From Symbiodinium sp. CCMP2592 (taxonomy: Eukaryota > Sar > Dinophyceae > Suessiales > Symbiodiniaceae): a stretch of 64,000 nucleotides of DNA. Made by a program: the position numbers and the translations under genes. The notes beneath the pieces are model-generated. The model worked only from the letters and a program-made list of their open reading frames with translations. It was not told the DNA's origin and searched no databases. This document shows, one piece after another, positions 1 to 9,448 of this stretch. The stretch spans positions 968,313 to 1,032,312 of the forward strand of contig CAJNDT010005445.1 of the NCBI GenBank assembly GCA_905221615.1, given 5' to 3'. The stretch's first letter is position 1, and each line of letters starts with the position of its first letter.

Positions 1-1490
1 ACGCGCAGCGTCGCAACGTGGCCGATGTCCGGAGATTGCAACTCAAGGAGCAACGCTCACCTGAGGACGCTGGGTTTGCAGTTTGGAGCTTTCGCGATGT
101 GCGTTTTCAGGCCCAATTTTAGGGTTGAGAGGGTAGGGTTTCGGGTTTTGGATTGTTGCCGCTCTTTGTTGAGCCGTTTAGGGCTTTCTGCGTAAAGCCC
201 CTCGGAGCCCTCCACAACAAAAGAAAACACAACCCTCCGCTGACCGACACTATCTCGGTCAAGGCTCTCTAATTGACCCTGAGTCAAGGAGAATAGCAAG
301 GCAAGAAAGGCCTAACCCTAAACCCCTCAAGCCCTAAACCTAAATGGTCGACTCTCAGATGCCGGTCATCTTAGAATTCTGGGGTTTTGGGGTTCAGGCT
401 TTTGCGGTTTAGGGCTCTCAATAGCGTTCATGGATACCTGAACCGCTACCAAGAGGACTTCGCCTGGAATCCTCTCTTACGACTAAACTCAGAAGCTCGC
501 GGTAGCCGCGCCAAGCCGCCTCAGCTTCTGGCAGGGGGTCTGGAGGTTGCAGACTGTGAGGTCAGGGTTTGGGGTTGGAATCTAATTGCGGGCTTCGAGT
601 TTGGAGATCTTGAGCTTAGAGGTGCAGGATCAAGCTTGTGGGTGTAGTTCGTGTCTTGGGATGGCTTGCAGGGCTCCTGCAAACAACAGCACAAGAAGCA
701 CCCCTGCACTACCACAATACTTGCGCATCCGCTGCATAGTGCCAGTCTTCTCTACCGGAAAAGCAGCTACTGCAGCAGTAGATTGATGGCCGACTCTAGT
801 AGACGGCCGAAAACGACAAAAACGCGTGTGCAGAAGTACCTCCAGACGAATCAGAACCAAAACATTTTTGAAAGCTTGGCATTGAAGACGTTGCTTGCCC
901 GCTAGTGGTCTTCATCTGACAAACAAATCAGTCCTAAACCCTGTCGGAGTGTTAGGCTCCCAGGGCTTTAGAGCTGAGTGATCTGAGATTTGAGGGTGGT
1001 CTTAGGGTTTTATATAGGGCTTGGAGTCGTAGGGTTCAGGATGTAGGGTTTCAGGGCTTCGGGTCTTAGGACCCATACATAATCCAAACGTCCCGCCTGT
1101 ACGGAGAGTGCTGCCGATGCCTGCCAGGAGCATCCTAGGCCTAAGTTCCTTCGGGTGTCAGCCAGGGACTTGGATAGTGTTGCCAATGCAGAAGCACCCT
1201 GCTTCCAAATCAGGGCAATGATGCGCTGGAATCAGAAGTTCTGTAGACTTGCGGACTATGAACACCAAACCCCCCAAAAAAATCAAGAACCCTTAGCCCT
1301 AAACCCCGCAACCCTATACCCTAAACCCCCAAAACCCTAAAACCTATAAGCCCAGAAGCCTAAACCGACTATATGAGGCTGGACCATCGTCCCTCAACCC
1401 CTGCCTGCTTCACGAAGCGCTCTGGCAGGAAGGGCACGGATTTGATAAGCGGTGCATCGCCACCTTCAGTGATACCCGAGGATGAGCATG
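1..1490. other. Non-coding DNA, no gene recognised
   Basis: No reading frame here has protein-like composition. The stretch is scattered with single and paired copies of telomere-type heptamers (CCCTAAA and TTTAGGG variants, for example near 121-150, 300-345, 1005-1060 and 1290-1345), often slightly mutated. Reading frames of 60-90 codons occur on both strands but overlap one another and look like chance. Confidence 0.6.
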
Positions 1491-1493
1491 GGA

Positions 1494-1598
1494 TGAGGGT
1501 TTAGGGTTTAGGGTTTTAGGGTTTAGGGTTTTAGGGTTTAGGGATTCAGGGTTTAGCGATTAGGGTTTTAGGGTTTAGGGTTGGGTTTTAAGGCTTTG
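1494..1598 (+). repeat. Interstitial telomere-like TTTAGGG array
   Basis: About 100 bases of TTTAGGG and TTTTAGGG units in G-rich orientation on the + strand, with a few substitutions (attcaggg, ttagcgat). This is the telomere unit of plants and dinoflagellates, lying inside a contig. Further units follow at 1685-1722. Confidence 0.85.
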
Positions 1599-1684
1599 GG
1601 CTGCCGGGCTGCCCTTCACACCTTAGACTTCAGGCGTTAAGGTTTAGGGTTCCAGTGGAATGAATTCGTGAACATGCTGGGTCA

Positions 1685-1722
1685 GTCGGGTTTAGGGTTT
1701 AGGGTTTAGGGCTTAGGGTTCA
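1685..1722 (+). repeat. Short TTTAGGG run
   Basis: Four to five near-perfect TTTAGGG units, same orientation as the array about 90 bases upstream. Confidence 0.8.
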
Positions 1723-1887
1723 TGGCAAAATGCGCTGAGGAGCATAGCCAGTTGAAGCGTCTAGGCCTTTATTGACATCACGGGGGCGACGGGGGGAAAA
1801 GAGGAAACACATGATGTTGCTGATGTTGCCGGCGATGATGATGCTGATGGTGTCGATGACGACGGTGGCAATTTTGACAGCCACTAG

Positions 1888-2008
1888 TATACAGTGAACC
1901 CCAGAAACTTGGAACATGGATTCAGGATGATTCAAGCTGGGATTCCCTGTGCTGTACTTTATAAAGGCATGAGGATAATGACGTTCCAACTTTCCGGCTT
2001 CTACTATA
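1888..2008. mobile_element. MITE-like element with TA ends, family 3
   Basis: About 121 bp with imperfect terminal inverted repeats. The right end (ttccaactttccggcttcta, then ctata) mirrors the left end (tatacagtgaaccccagaaa, then cttggaac). The right end recurs almost letter for letter at 21855-21882, which supports a repeated element rather than a chance hairpin. The ends fit a TA-duplicating element. Confidence 0.6.
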
Positions 2009-2019
2009 CACAGGACTCA

Positions 2020-2340
2020 GACGCCGATAAAGAAGCGATCATGACGGGTGTTATCATGATGACAACAATCATGGGGCTGCTAATGATCCGTGCTTTGCTT
2101 GCTGGTGGGAATGAGGCTGATGCTAGATCTTGAAAGTGATGAAATCCACAAAGGGATTGTCGAGCAGTTACAAAAGTGACAATAGTGATTGGAACAGCGC
2201 GACGTCTGTGATGACGATTTTCGTCACTGTGCTGGTGATTGTTGGTGTCATGATGATAGTGGTAGTAAGGAGAAGGCGTGGATGCTGACGATGACGATGA
2301 CGGCGATGATGATGCTGATGATGAGAAGATGGGGATGAGG
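2020..2340. repeat. GAT/ATC-rich trinucleotide-like tract
   Basis: Runs of gatgatgatgctgatga and gacgatgacgatgac type give acidic or serine/isoleucine-rich translations in several frames. This is simple sequence rather than coding; similar tracts occur at 1810-1870, 28370-28400 and 49540-49900. Confidence 0.6.
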
Positions 2341-2512
2341 ATTAGGAGGATAACATCCACCCATATTTGTGCCGCACTCAGCTCTGTAATTCTCTTCCAG
2401 GTTCCAGATTTCGGTGAAGCATTCCATTCCAGGCTTGATACCAGACACAACAGTCAAGAACTCGGAAGGCACTAGCTGTCATTAGCTTAATTCCTTCCCA
2501 CTTACATTAAAC

Positions 2513-2537
2513 GGGAGGGGGGGAGGCCCTCCCCCCC
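2513..2537. other. G/C hairpin
   Basis: A gggagggggg-type arm is followed at once by a ccctccccccc-type arm, giving a tight hairpin with almost no loop. It may be a remnant of the G/C-tract termini seen in the elements farther along the window. Confidence 0.4.
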
Positions 2538-2599
2538 AATAGAAACTCGGAAAGTGTTTTGATTTTCAGGGTGTATTCTTAGCTCTACGGCCACTTTTG

Positions 2600-2815
2600 A
2601 GGGGGCGTGCTCTTGTTCCTGCTCTTGCTCCCGCGCTGGCTTTTGCTCCTGCTTCTGCTGTCTCTGTTGCGCCTGCCCCTGCTCTTGCTGTTGCAACCGC
2701 TTTTGCTCCTTCTCTTGCTCTTGCTCCCGCGCTTGCTTTTGCTCTGCTCTTGCTCCTGCTCCTGCTCTGGTTCCTGCTCTTGCTCTTGCTGTTGCTCTGA
2801 CTCTGTCTGTGCTCT
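2600..2815. repeat. GCTCYTGCTCYT hexanucleotide-like repeat
   Basis: About 210 bases of tandem gctcct/gctctt units with variants. One strand reads poly-leucine or Ser-Cys, the other Glu-Gln or Lys-Ala. All frames are open only because the unit lacks stops, so the long overlapping frames here are not called as genes. Confidence 0.8.
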
Positions 2816-3823
2816 AAGGGTTTTTGGAGCCTCGAAACCCTCCCCAAAAATTCAGAACACGTTTTGAAGGGCACACTGTAGCGGTGGAGGCTGAGGTTTG
2901 GGGCTTAAGGGTAATTACGGCATTTCTGGTGGAACAGAGGCTCGTGAATGAGAATTGGGTGTTGGTGGTGCCCAGTTTGAATATTTCGATTCGATAGGTA
3001 CTACACTCAAGAGATACGGCTGATTCGTTGAGCAGAGGTATGCATATCGAGCTCAAGCCCTGGACCCTAAATCCCCCCCCATACCCCTTAGCAGGATCTA
3101 GAACGTTGGCTTCCCTTGCGCTGCCTGTGCCGAAGAAGCGGAGCAAGTAGACGATGAACCTCTCTGCCAGGCGTGGAGTCCTCAGACAGATAGACCCTCT
3201 TAGTTTGATTCTGTGTCAGGGCTTGAGCCCATCTTCTTACAAGCATATGGGCACCAAACAAACGGCCGCCGTATTTAAATCTTCGATACCACATGTCGAT
3301 GCTGCTTCAGAACATCTCCCGTGCCTGGACGGCGTGAGCAGAGCCTAGATTTCAAGCGCAGACAAAAATTTATGCAGAGGCTGTCATATGCTTCTCCGCC
3401 CATGTATAGAGCAACCAAAACTACGAAAACTTCACCTGTGACACTGTGAGGAGGATCCACAGCCTCGGACCCTCAACGCTTGGGCTTCAGCTCGCAGTAG
3501 CAACACACCAGCGGTTGCGAAAGCCACGTGGCCTCACTTCGGGCGGATGTGACACTCCGATAGAAAACAACCTCAGGCTCCTCAACCCAGGCTTTTCGTG
3601 GGGGCAGTCGGGGTTTCGGGTTTGGGTTTGGACTTCATGACTCGTCCAGGCCGGCCACAAATGCGCGCGCTAGAAGCGAGTAGACGAATTGGGATACCAC
3701 AGGCCGGGGGAGTGGTGCATTAGTCTACTCACAGAAGCATCACCGCGAAAAATAAAAGACACACTGCCATGGATGTGTACGGTTTAGCACGTGTACTAAT
3801 ATATGCATCATAAAGGCATATGA

Positions 3824-3825
<2 letters not shown>
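2816..3825. other. Non-coding DNA, nothing recognised
   Basis: Only short overlapping frames on both strands, none with recognisable motifs; no repeat was noticed. Confidence 0.5.
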
Positions 3826-3860
<35 letters not shown>

Positions 3861-4165
3861 TAAATATGTGTGTGTATATATATATATATTCATATATTCA
3901 TATATATATATATATATATATCATGCACGTTTACACACATACATACATACATACATACATGCATACATACAGGCAGACAGGCAGACAGACAGACCGACAG
4001 ACTGACAGACAGACATGCATAACTGCATGCATACATACATACATTGGCATACATCCGGTACGTGCAATGACATACATGCGGCATACGCATCCGAAGACAT
4101 ACGTATTTACTTACTTACTTACTTGCTTGCTTACTTGCTTACTCACTTACTCTCCTACATACTTG
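3826..4165. repeat. Compound microsatellite cluster
   Basis: (TA)n at 3831-3857 and about 3880-3921, then (CATA)n, (CAGA)n, a second CATA run and (CTTA)n up to about 4165. The translations are low complexity and are not genes. Confidence 0.9.
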
Positions 4166-5442
4166 ACTTGCTATTGTTTGCCCTAACCCAAAACTCTAAG
4201 CCAAGAAAGCCTTTGTAAGCTACTGTGTTGGCAAAGGTGTGGGTTGCAGGAAGATTTGGATCAGCTTCTTTGTTTCAGAAGGTTTTGGGGTTGGGGAGTC
4301 ACTCCCAATTGCCAATGCTAAGTTATCGCATGCCACCATGGCTTTCAAAGACATACCCCACAAAGAACAGGATCACGCGTACTGTTTTGTGACACAGCTT
4401 CCCCTGCTGCAAGTGATATTGGACACTCCGGCGTGCTGCTGAATAAGAGCCTTGATGCTGCAACAAGAAAACTTGAAAGCTCAAGCTCAGTCAGAAGACC
4501 CCCTGAAGCCTCAACCAAAAGATTGGAATCACCAGAAGGTGCCTGGCACCTTAGGACCCCTGCATTGCGGTAGATCTTGTTCCCTGTGGACGGATCGTAC
4601 TGGCGGCGATGTCAGGTGCTGTAGAAGGAAGTTGCATCTAGGGAGTAGGGTTGACGTCTGATGGGTTAGGCTTGATAAAGGCTTTGGGCTGCTGTTGGAA
4701 CACCAACCGAGCTGTTTCAGCACGGAGCTATACAGGCCAGACAGTATGATGAGGTTGAGGTTTCTGCCAAGTAATTAGGGCAAAAAAAAATCGTAACCAG
4801 GCTTGGGGTGTGCGGGTTTTCAATCCAGGGTGCTGTCGCATCGTTCAGCCATGTAGGCACAAGGCAGAAAACATTGCTCGGCAAAGCGTTGGATTTGGGC
4901 AGTTCGCACTGCAACACAGTCCAATGCAGTACGACCAATACGCCGCGTAGATGTGAGGGTGAACCACAGCAAGTCTCACAAAGTTGACAGAATGGTGAAG
5001 TACTGTATCATGAGGGTCGGAACCTTGCGTGCGAGACTGAGACCGCACCCTCGGCTGTCCTCCTTCTGCGCTCTAACCACGAATGGCCAACAAAAACCAA
5101 GACACGCGAACCCGTCGACTGGTCACAGAAAGCATTCGGTTCTGCATGTTCTGCATTGAAGTTATGGTTCAAAAGCTTAGCGGCTGCAGGATGTCGCTCC
5201 CACGCGCAAAGGCACTGCAAACCCTAGACCACTGGGTTCACTCCCAGGTGTGTCTTGTCGATTGACCTGCAAGAAGACACTAACAGTTAACGTGTGATTT
5301 GGGTGTAAGACTGCATCCTAGACAAGCCTAAACACAAAGTCCCTGGCCTCAGAACCCCTGAACAACCTAAACCTGCCAACATGCTGAAGCCGGATAAAGA
5401 CACCCTGAGTCCCGAGCCAGGTCCTCTCTACAACCCGAACGA
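4166..5442. other. Non-coding DNA, nothing recognised
   Basis: No frame longer than about 75 codons with protein-like content. CCCTAAA motifs appear singly. Confidence 0.5.
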
Positions 5443-5569
5443 ATTGGGAGTTTCCGGAAATAGGGGACCCTAATACTTATAGTACGACCGTACCCTAAAT
5501 AGTAGGATCCTTATTATACATTATCAGAACCCCTAAATACGCTACCCCTTATGTTCGGAAACTCCCAAT
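5443..5569. mobile_element. MITE-like element, GGGAGTTTCCG family, copy 1
   Basis: 127 bp with terminal inverted repeats attgggagtttcc / ggaaactcccaat. The interior holds the hallmark taggggaccctaata and taggatccttatta strings, which recur in the copies at 20303, 20463 and 58936. Non-coding, so presumably mobilised in trans. Confidence 0.75.
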
Positions 5570-5793
5570 GAACCTTCCAGCCTGAGTCCCGAAGCCCTAC
5601 ACTCCTAGGCTTTTTAACCCTAAGCTCTCATGTCCTAAACTCCTAAATAGACTGTAAACCCTGAACTCTCATATCCTAAACTGCTAAAGCTGCTAAAGCC
5701 TTCAAATACAGTTGCGACTGCAAGGATGTGCCTCGGCGACGGCCGTCCGGAAGGCCTGGACAAGCCACGAAAGGGGTTCCTATGAGGGATCTG

Positions 5794-5907
5794 TACTTGG
5801 AGGTTCATGGGTAGTTCTAAGTGGGGTTATAAGTAGGGCAACTATACTTACAACTCAGATTCGGGGACTCATAACCCTACTTATAACTACCCATGAACCC
5901 CCAAGTA
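5794..5907. mobile_element. 114-bp TA-flanked MITE, family 2, copy 1
   Basis: Inverted repeats of about 40 bp begin CTTGGAGGTTCATGGGTAGT and end with the complement, flanked on both sides by TA. A copy of exactly the same length lies at 51787-51900. TA flanks and lack of coding capacity fit a Tc1/mariner-type MITE. Confidence 0.8.
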
Positions 5908-7788
5908 ACGGGCTCTACATGGGCTTAGGGCTCAGAGTTTTGGGTTTAAGGGTCAGTCATGGACAGGAAGCTTGCGTTCAAGGCTAGGAGGTTTAGGCAG
6001 GAGCTGAGGCTTCGGTCTTCTGCATCTTACCGAATTCAGGTGTTTTGCGGCCTAGGGTTCAGCTTGCCGCGGTTCAACAGCCGGTTGTCGAGATTCGGAA
6101 CTTGTTCAAGGTGGCGAGTCCAAGAACTTCTGAAACGACCTTTCGGGGGATGGGGGCCTTCGTGCTGAAGTCGCAGAGTTGTGGGATGGAGGAAAGCTGT
6201 CTAATACCACTAACGCCATTATTGCCATCTAGCAAGGGCGCCCAAATAGTTCGGACAGTACATTAAAGTCAAGAACCAACTGTGACGAGAAATCCCTCAA
6301 CCCTTGCATCCCGTGCTAAACCCTGAACCCTGAACCCCACACCAATGCCCTGAGTGCCTGAGACCCCCCGCCCAAACCCCCACAGCCTCAAACACCAAAA
6401 GCCCCACGCTATCTAAGAAACGCTTGAGCCAGGAGACGCAAGAGCCTCAAGCTCTGTACTTAACTTAACAACGCTAAACTCCGAACTCTTGTGCTCTAAA
6501 TCTCCAATAATTAACAGCCCTACAACCCGCAAAGACTGAAAGGCCTAAAATTCCAAAAAGCCTGAAAGCCGCCCTTGCTTGCAAAAAGGCCTCGGGCTGG
6601 CGCGGACGGCTCCCTAAACGCCAGGCCTGTCTCAAAGGGTTGCTGTTGAAGGTTTAAGGCTTCTTTGAAAGGGATCTATATAAGGGTTTCTATCAGACAA
6701 GAGCTACTAGAATCTTACTAGAATAGTATTACCAAGTGTTCTTATCCATGTATAAGGCCCCGTACTTTTCTTTTGCTTGGGAGGGGAGTTACTACAAATC
6801 AAAGGTTGCTGCCAAAGGGCAGGGGCTGGGGCGAAGGAGCTTGCTATTTATTATGAGAGTAATTATGAGAAGGTGGCTGTTGACAACTGCGGGTTCTTAA
6901 TAGGATAGGTATGGGGTCTCAGGTTGCAACATGAAGACCCCCTCAACCCGGATGCCGGAAGCAACCATAACGAGGACCAGCCGGTGCAGGGCTTGCGGTG
7001 GATCTGCAAACATGTAAACAAATCTATATTTCACGACCAGCCGTGGCCTTTGCGGTCCGCTCCCACTCCACTTGACTGAAACACTTCACGGCATAGGATT
7101 TAGCGGCTAGCGTAGTTCGCAGAGGGCATCTCAGGAATTTATGGTCTTCAAAAGAAGTCATGTCGTAGGCTGGTTTGGAGTCCGGGGGCTTCTACTGAGC
7201 TCCGACTTGCAATGAGACCCTAATTCTATATATCTATAACTAGAGCTCTGCATAGCGCGCTGAGCCGTCCTGGGCTTGCAGGGTACGGGAAAACTACCAG
7301 GACCAAACGATGATTCACCGAAACCCAAGTTTTCCAAACACCAACCCACCATCGCCATCGCTTTGTGCCCTGAGTCCACAGCTCCCAATCCTAAAGTCAA
7401 TATAAGAGGGTTTTCAAGAGCTTACATCTGTTGGAGGCTTTCTTCTTGTAGGTTACTGTAGACACTAAACCCCGCATAAATAGACCCTAGACCTCGACCC
7501 CTTAGAATTCGAAGGCCCCGACGTTACCTTGCTGTTTCAGGGAGAAACGACCGGCCTCATGCAAAAAACGCATCAAGGTCGGATCCTGGCGCAGGGAAAC
7601 GGTTTAGAGTTAAGGAGGCTTAGGATTCAGGAGTTTAGGGTCAGGGTCGAAGGAATCTCGGCTTAGGGTCCAGCATAAGCAGTACAAATTAGGGAACCCT
7701 AGGGAACGAAATACCATCACGAAAGTCTTCGGGCTGGTCTATTGGTCAGGTTTTGGGGTGTCGGGGGCCTTTGGCTTTTAGGGATCAC
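5908..7788. other. Non-coding DNA left of the retrotransposon
   Basis: Scattered CCCTAAA-like motifs and short chance frames only. ATCAC at 7784-7788 is the left copy of the retrotransposon target duplication. Confidence 0.55.
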
Positions 7789-7976
7789 TGCGTGTGAGTT
7801 GAGATCCCTAAGTACAGGCAGATGCACTTGTCCGACGGAAGGCTGTTTTGGCTGAGGAAAATTTCGAAGCGTTCGATGGAAGTTCTCGGGTGATTCAGGG
7901 CATTGGTCCTTAACATTTGAGGATTACCTTTCAAGGTTTGTGTTAACTTAGTTGGTTTGTCCCTTTATTTCACGTA
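7789..7976 (+). repeat. 5' LTR
   Basis: 188 bp starting tgcgtg and ending cacgta, a short imperfect terminal inverted repeat (5 of 6 positions). It matches 19977-20164 base for base by eye. The end is TA rather than the usual CA. It is short for an LTR and presumably holds promoter and RNA-processing signals, none of which I can name. Confidence 0.95.
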
Positions 7977-7996
7977 GGTTATCAGCCGTAAGCTCT
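7977..7996 (+). promoter_or_regulatory. Candidate tRNA primer-binding site
   Basis: The bases directly after the 5' LTR read ggttatcagccgtaagct. Reverse transcription of such elements starts from a tRNA paired here. The run partly resembles the initiator-Met 3'-end complement (tggtatcagagc) with one extra T. It could instead pair with an anticodon-loop region (complement ctgataacc), as copia-type elements that use half-tRNAs do. Position supports the call; primer identity is open. Confidence 0.45.
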
Positions 7997-8062
7997 AAGC
8001 TGGGTTCTTAGTGGGACTAACGTAGTACTACTCTATTAAGGGGTGACCGGATTCTCGGAGTG

Positions 8063-9448
8063 ATGGACCCGATGACTCGCAAGCGTCGAGGAGCTGTGAC
8101 TGGAGAATCTGAGGACACCAGTATTTCTCGTGAGAGTGCGTATCAAGCAGCCTTGAGTCAGGTAGAGGCCGGAGGGGTCTCTAGTACAGGGGGCAGTGGT
8201 CTCCCTGTAAGTGGCGTCAGACAGGGTGAGGCTTCGCCTGGAACGTTGGAATCAGGAGAAGCAATGGGTGGGGAAGGTTTGACCTATCCTACGCCCAACC
8301 CGTTTTACAGTGATCATGCCAAGGCGGAAATTGAGTTGCTTCGTAGCAGGCCATCGACATTGGATGCAGAGGCACTCCGTCTAGGTGCTGAGTACAACGA
8401 GTCTGCTCTCGGTGACACAAGCTTGACGGGAGGCCTGGGTGAGCCTAATTATGCCGAGGCGTTCGGAACGCTCGGATCTTCTCGGGATGTTCCCAGGGTT
8501 GCCCGAATTGAGTCTTCGAGTGAGGCAGCAAGGGTTGCTGAAGGCCGCCCAGAGGAGCCTGTTAAGGAGCATCTGGCGAGGGCTGTACCTCTAGAAGTCG
8601 AAGCTGTGACTGAGGGTGAGAGATCCAATCCTGGTGGGAAAGGGGGACCGATTGAGGGTTCCAGTGCTGCCGTAGGGAGCGCGGTAGCCGATGACCCGGA
8701 GCTAATCCCCGCGGAGAATGATCGCCTAACTAGGGTTGAGACGCTGTTGACTCAGGTCTTAGAGGAGAATCGGTTGTTGAAGAGGCAGCTGCAAGCGGAG
8801 TCTAGTTCCAGTTGGCATAGTACTCGTACTCCGGGAGAGATTCCAGCTTCGCCGGCGTCGTTCGGTCTCGGCCGACAGTTCCCGGAGATGATGTCTTCGG
8901 CGTTGCTTGGTGTACAGGCTGTAGGACCGAGTGTTCCTCATGATTTCCCGGGCTCCTTGAGAGAATGGCCGAGTGGTGAACTGGTTACGAGTCAGGAATC
9001 GTCGCAAGCTCTAGCGAGGGCTAGGTTCCACCAGGCCCTCCCGGTTCATCCTTACGGAATCCCTACTGGTTTAGAGGGGTTTGGAGCGATGGGTATGAGT
9101 GATCGGATTGCTGCGGGGATGTGGCCGGTTTCGGGGGATTTGAGAGGGTCGGTAAACCCAAGGCCTCCTCCACTTCCGATTAAGCAGCCTGAAGGTGTGG
9201 GGTACGAGGTTTCAGAAGTTGTAGAGCCGACTCAGACGCTGAGACAGTTTGCAAGTGCAGCTTTGCAGGGAAGCCAGCCCACTGGAGATGGGAACGATGT
9301 AGGTTATCATACTCCTAGGTCGGGGTGTGGTGCTAGGGGGTTTGACGCGGAGGGGTATCCACTCTCCCCGGGTGGTTCAAGTATCAGACCTCCAGCAATC
9401 CCTCCTCCAGCTGTGGTTTCACCGCACCGCGTGTGTCGCCTCGTGTAG
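8063..9448 (+). CDS. Copia ORF1, N-terminal Gag-like region
   Basis: A 461-residue frame starting at the ATG at 8063 (the frame is open one codon upstream, a GTG). It begins MDPMTRKRRGAV. The sequence is rich in Gly, Ser, Glu and Pro and mostly looks disordered. At about residues 218-247 is a leucine-heptad segment (TRVETLLTQVLEENRLLKRQ) expected to form a coiled coil, as in Gag assembly regions. The C-terminal 100 residues are proline-rich. It ends at a TAG at 9446 and overlaps the ORF2 frame, which is open from 9346; ORF2 lies in the -1 frame. Since ORF2 begins with the rest of Gag, ORF1 is probably the amino end of the same polyprotein, joined by frameshifting or separated by a recent indel. 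No catalytic motif is visible. Confidence 0.8.
   Translation: MDPMTRKRRGAVTGESEDTSISRESAYQAALSQVEAGGVSSTGGSGLPVSGVRQGEASPGTLESGEAMGGEGLTYPTPNPFYSDHAKAEIELLRSRPSTLDAEALRLGAEYNESALGDTSLTGGLGEPNYAEAFGTLGSSRDVPRVARIESSSEAARVAEGRPEEPVKEHLARAVPLEVEAVTEGERSNPGGKGGPIEGSSAAVGSAVADDPELIPAENDRLTRVETLLTQVLEENRLLKRQLQAESSSSWHSTRTPGEIPASPASFGLGRQFPEMMSSALLGVQAVGPSVPHDFPGSLREWPSGELVTSQESSQALARARFHQALPVHPYGIPTGLEGFGAMGMSDRIAAGMWPVSGDLRGSVNPRPPPLPIKQPEGVGYEVSEVVEPTQTLRQFASAALQGSQPTGDGNDVGYHTPRSGCGARGFDAEGYPLSPGGSSIRPPAIPPPAVVSPHRVCRLV

Noticed and set aside
2566-2874. Long open frames on both strands in the GCTCCT repeat
   Set aside because: All frames are open because the repeat unit has no stops; composition is poly-Leu or Glu/Gln/Ala.
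9367-9373. An earlier slip candidate at 9337-9343 (ggggttt)
   Set aside because: Slippage there would run at once into the TGA at 9343 in the ORF2 frame.
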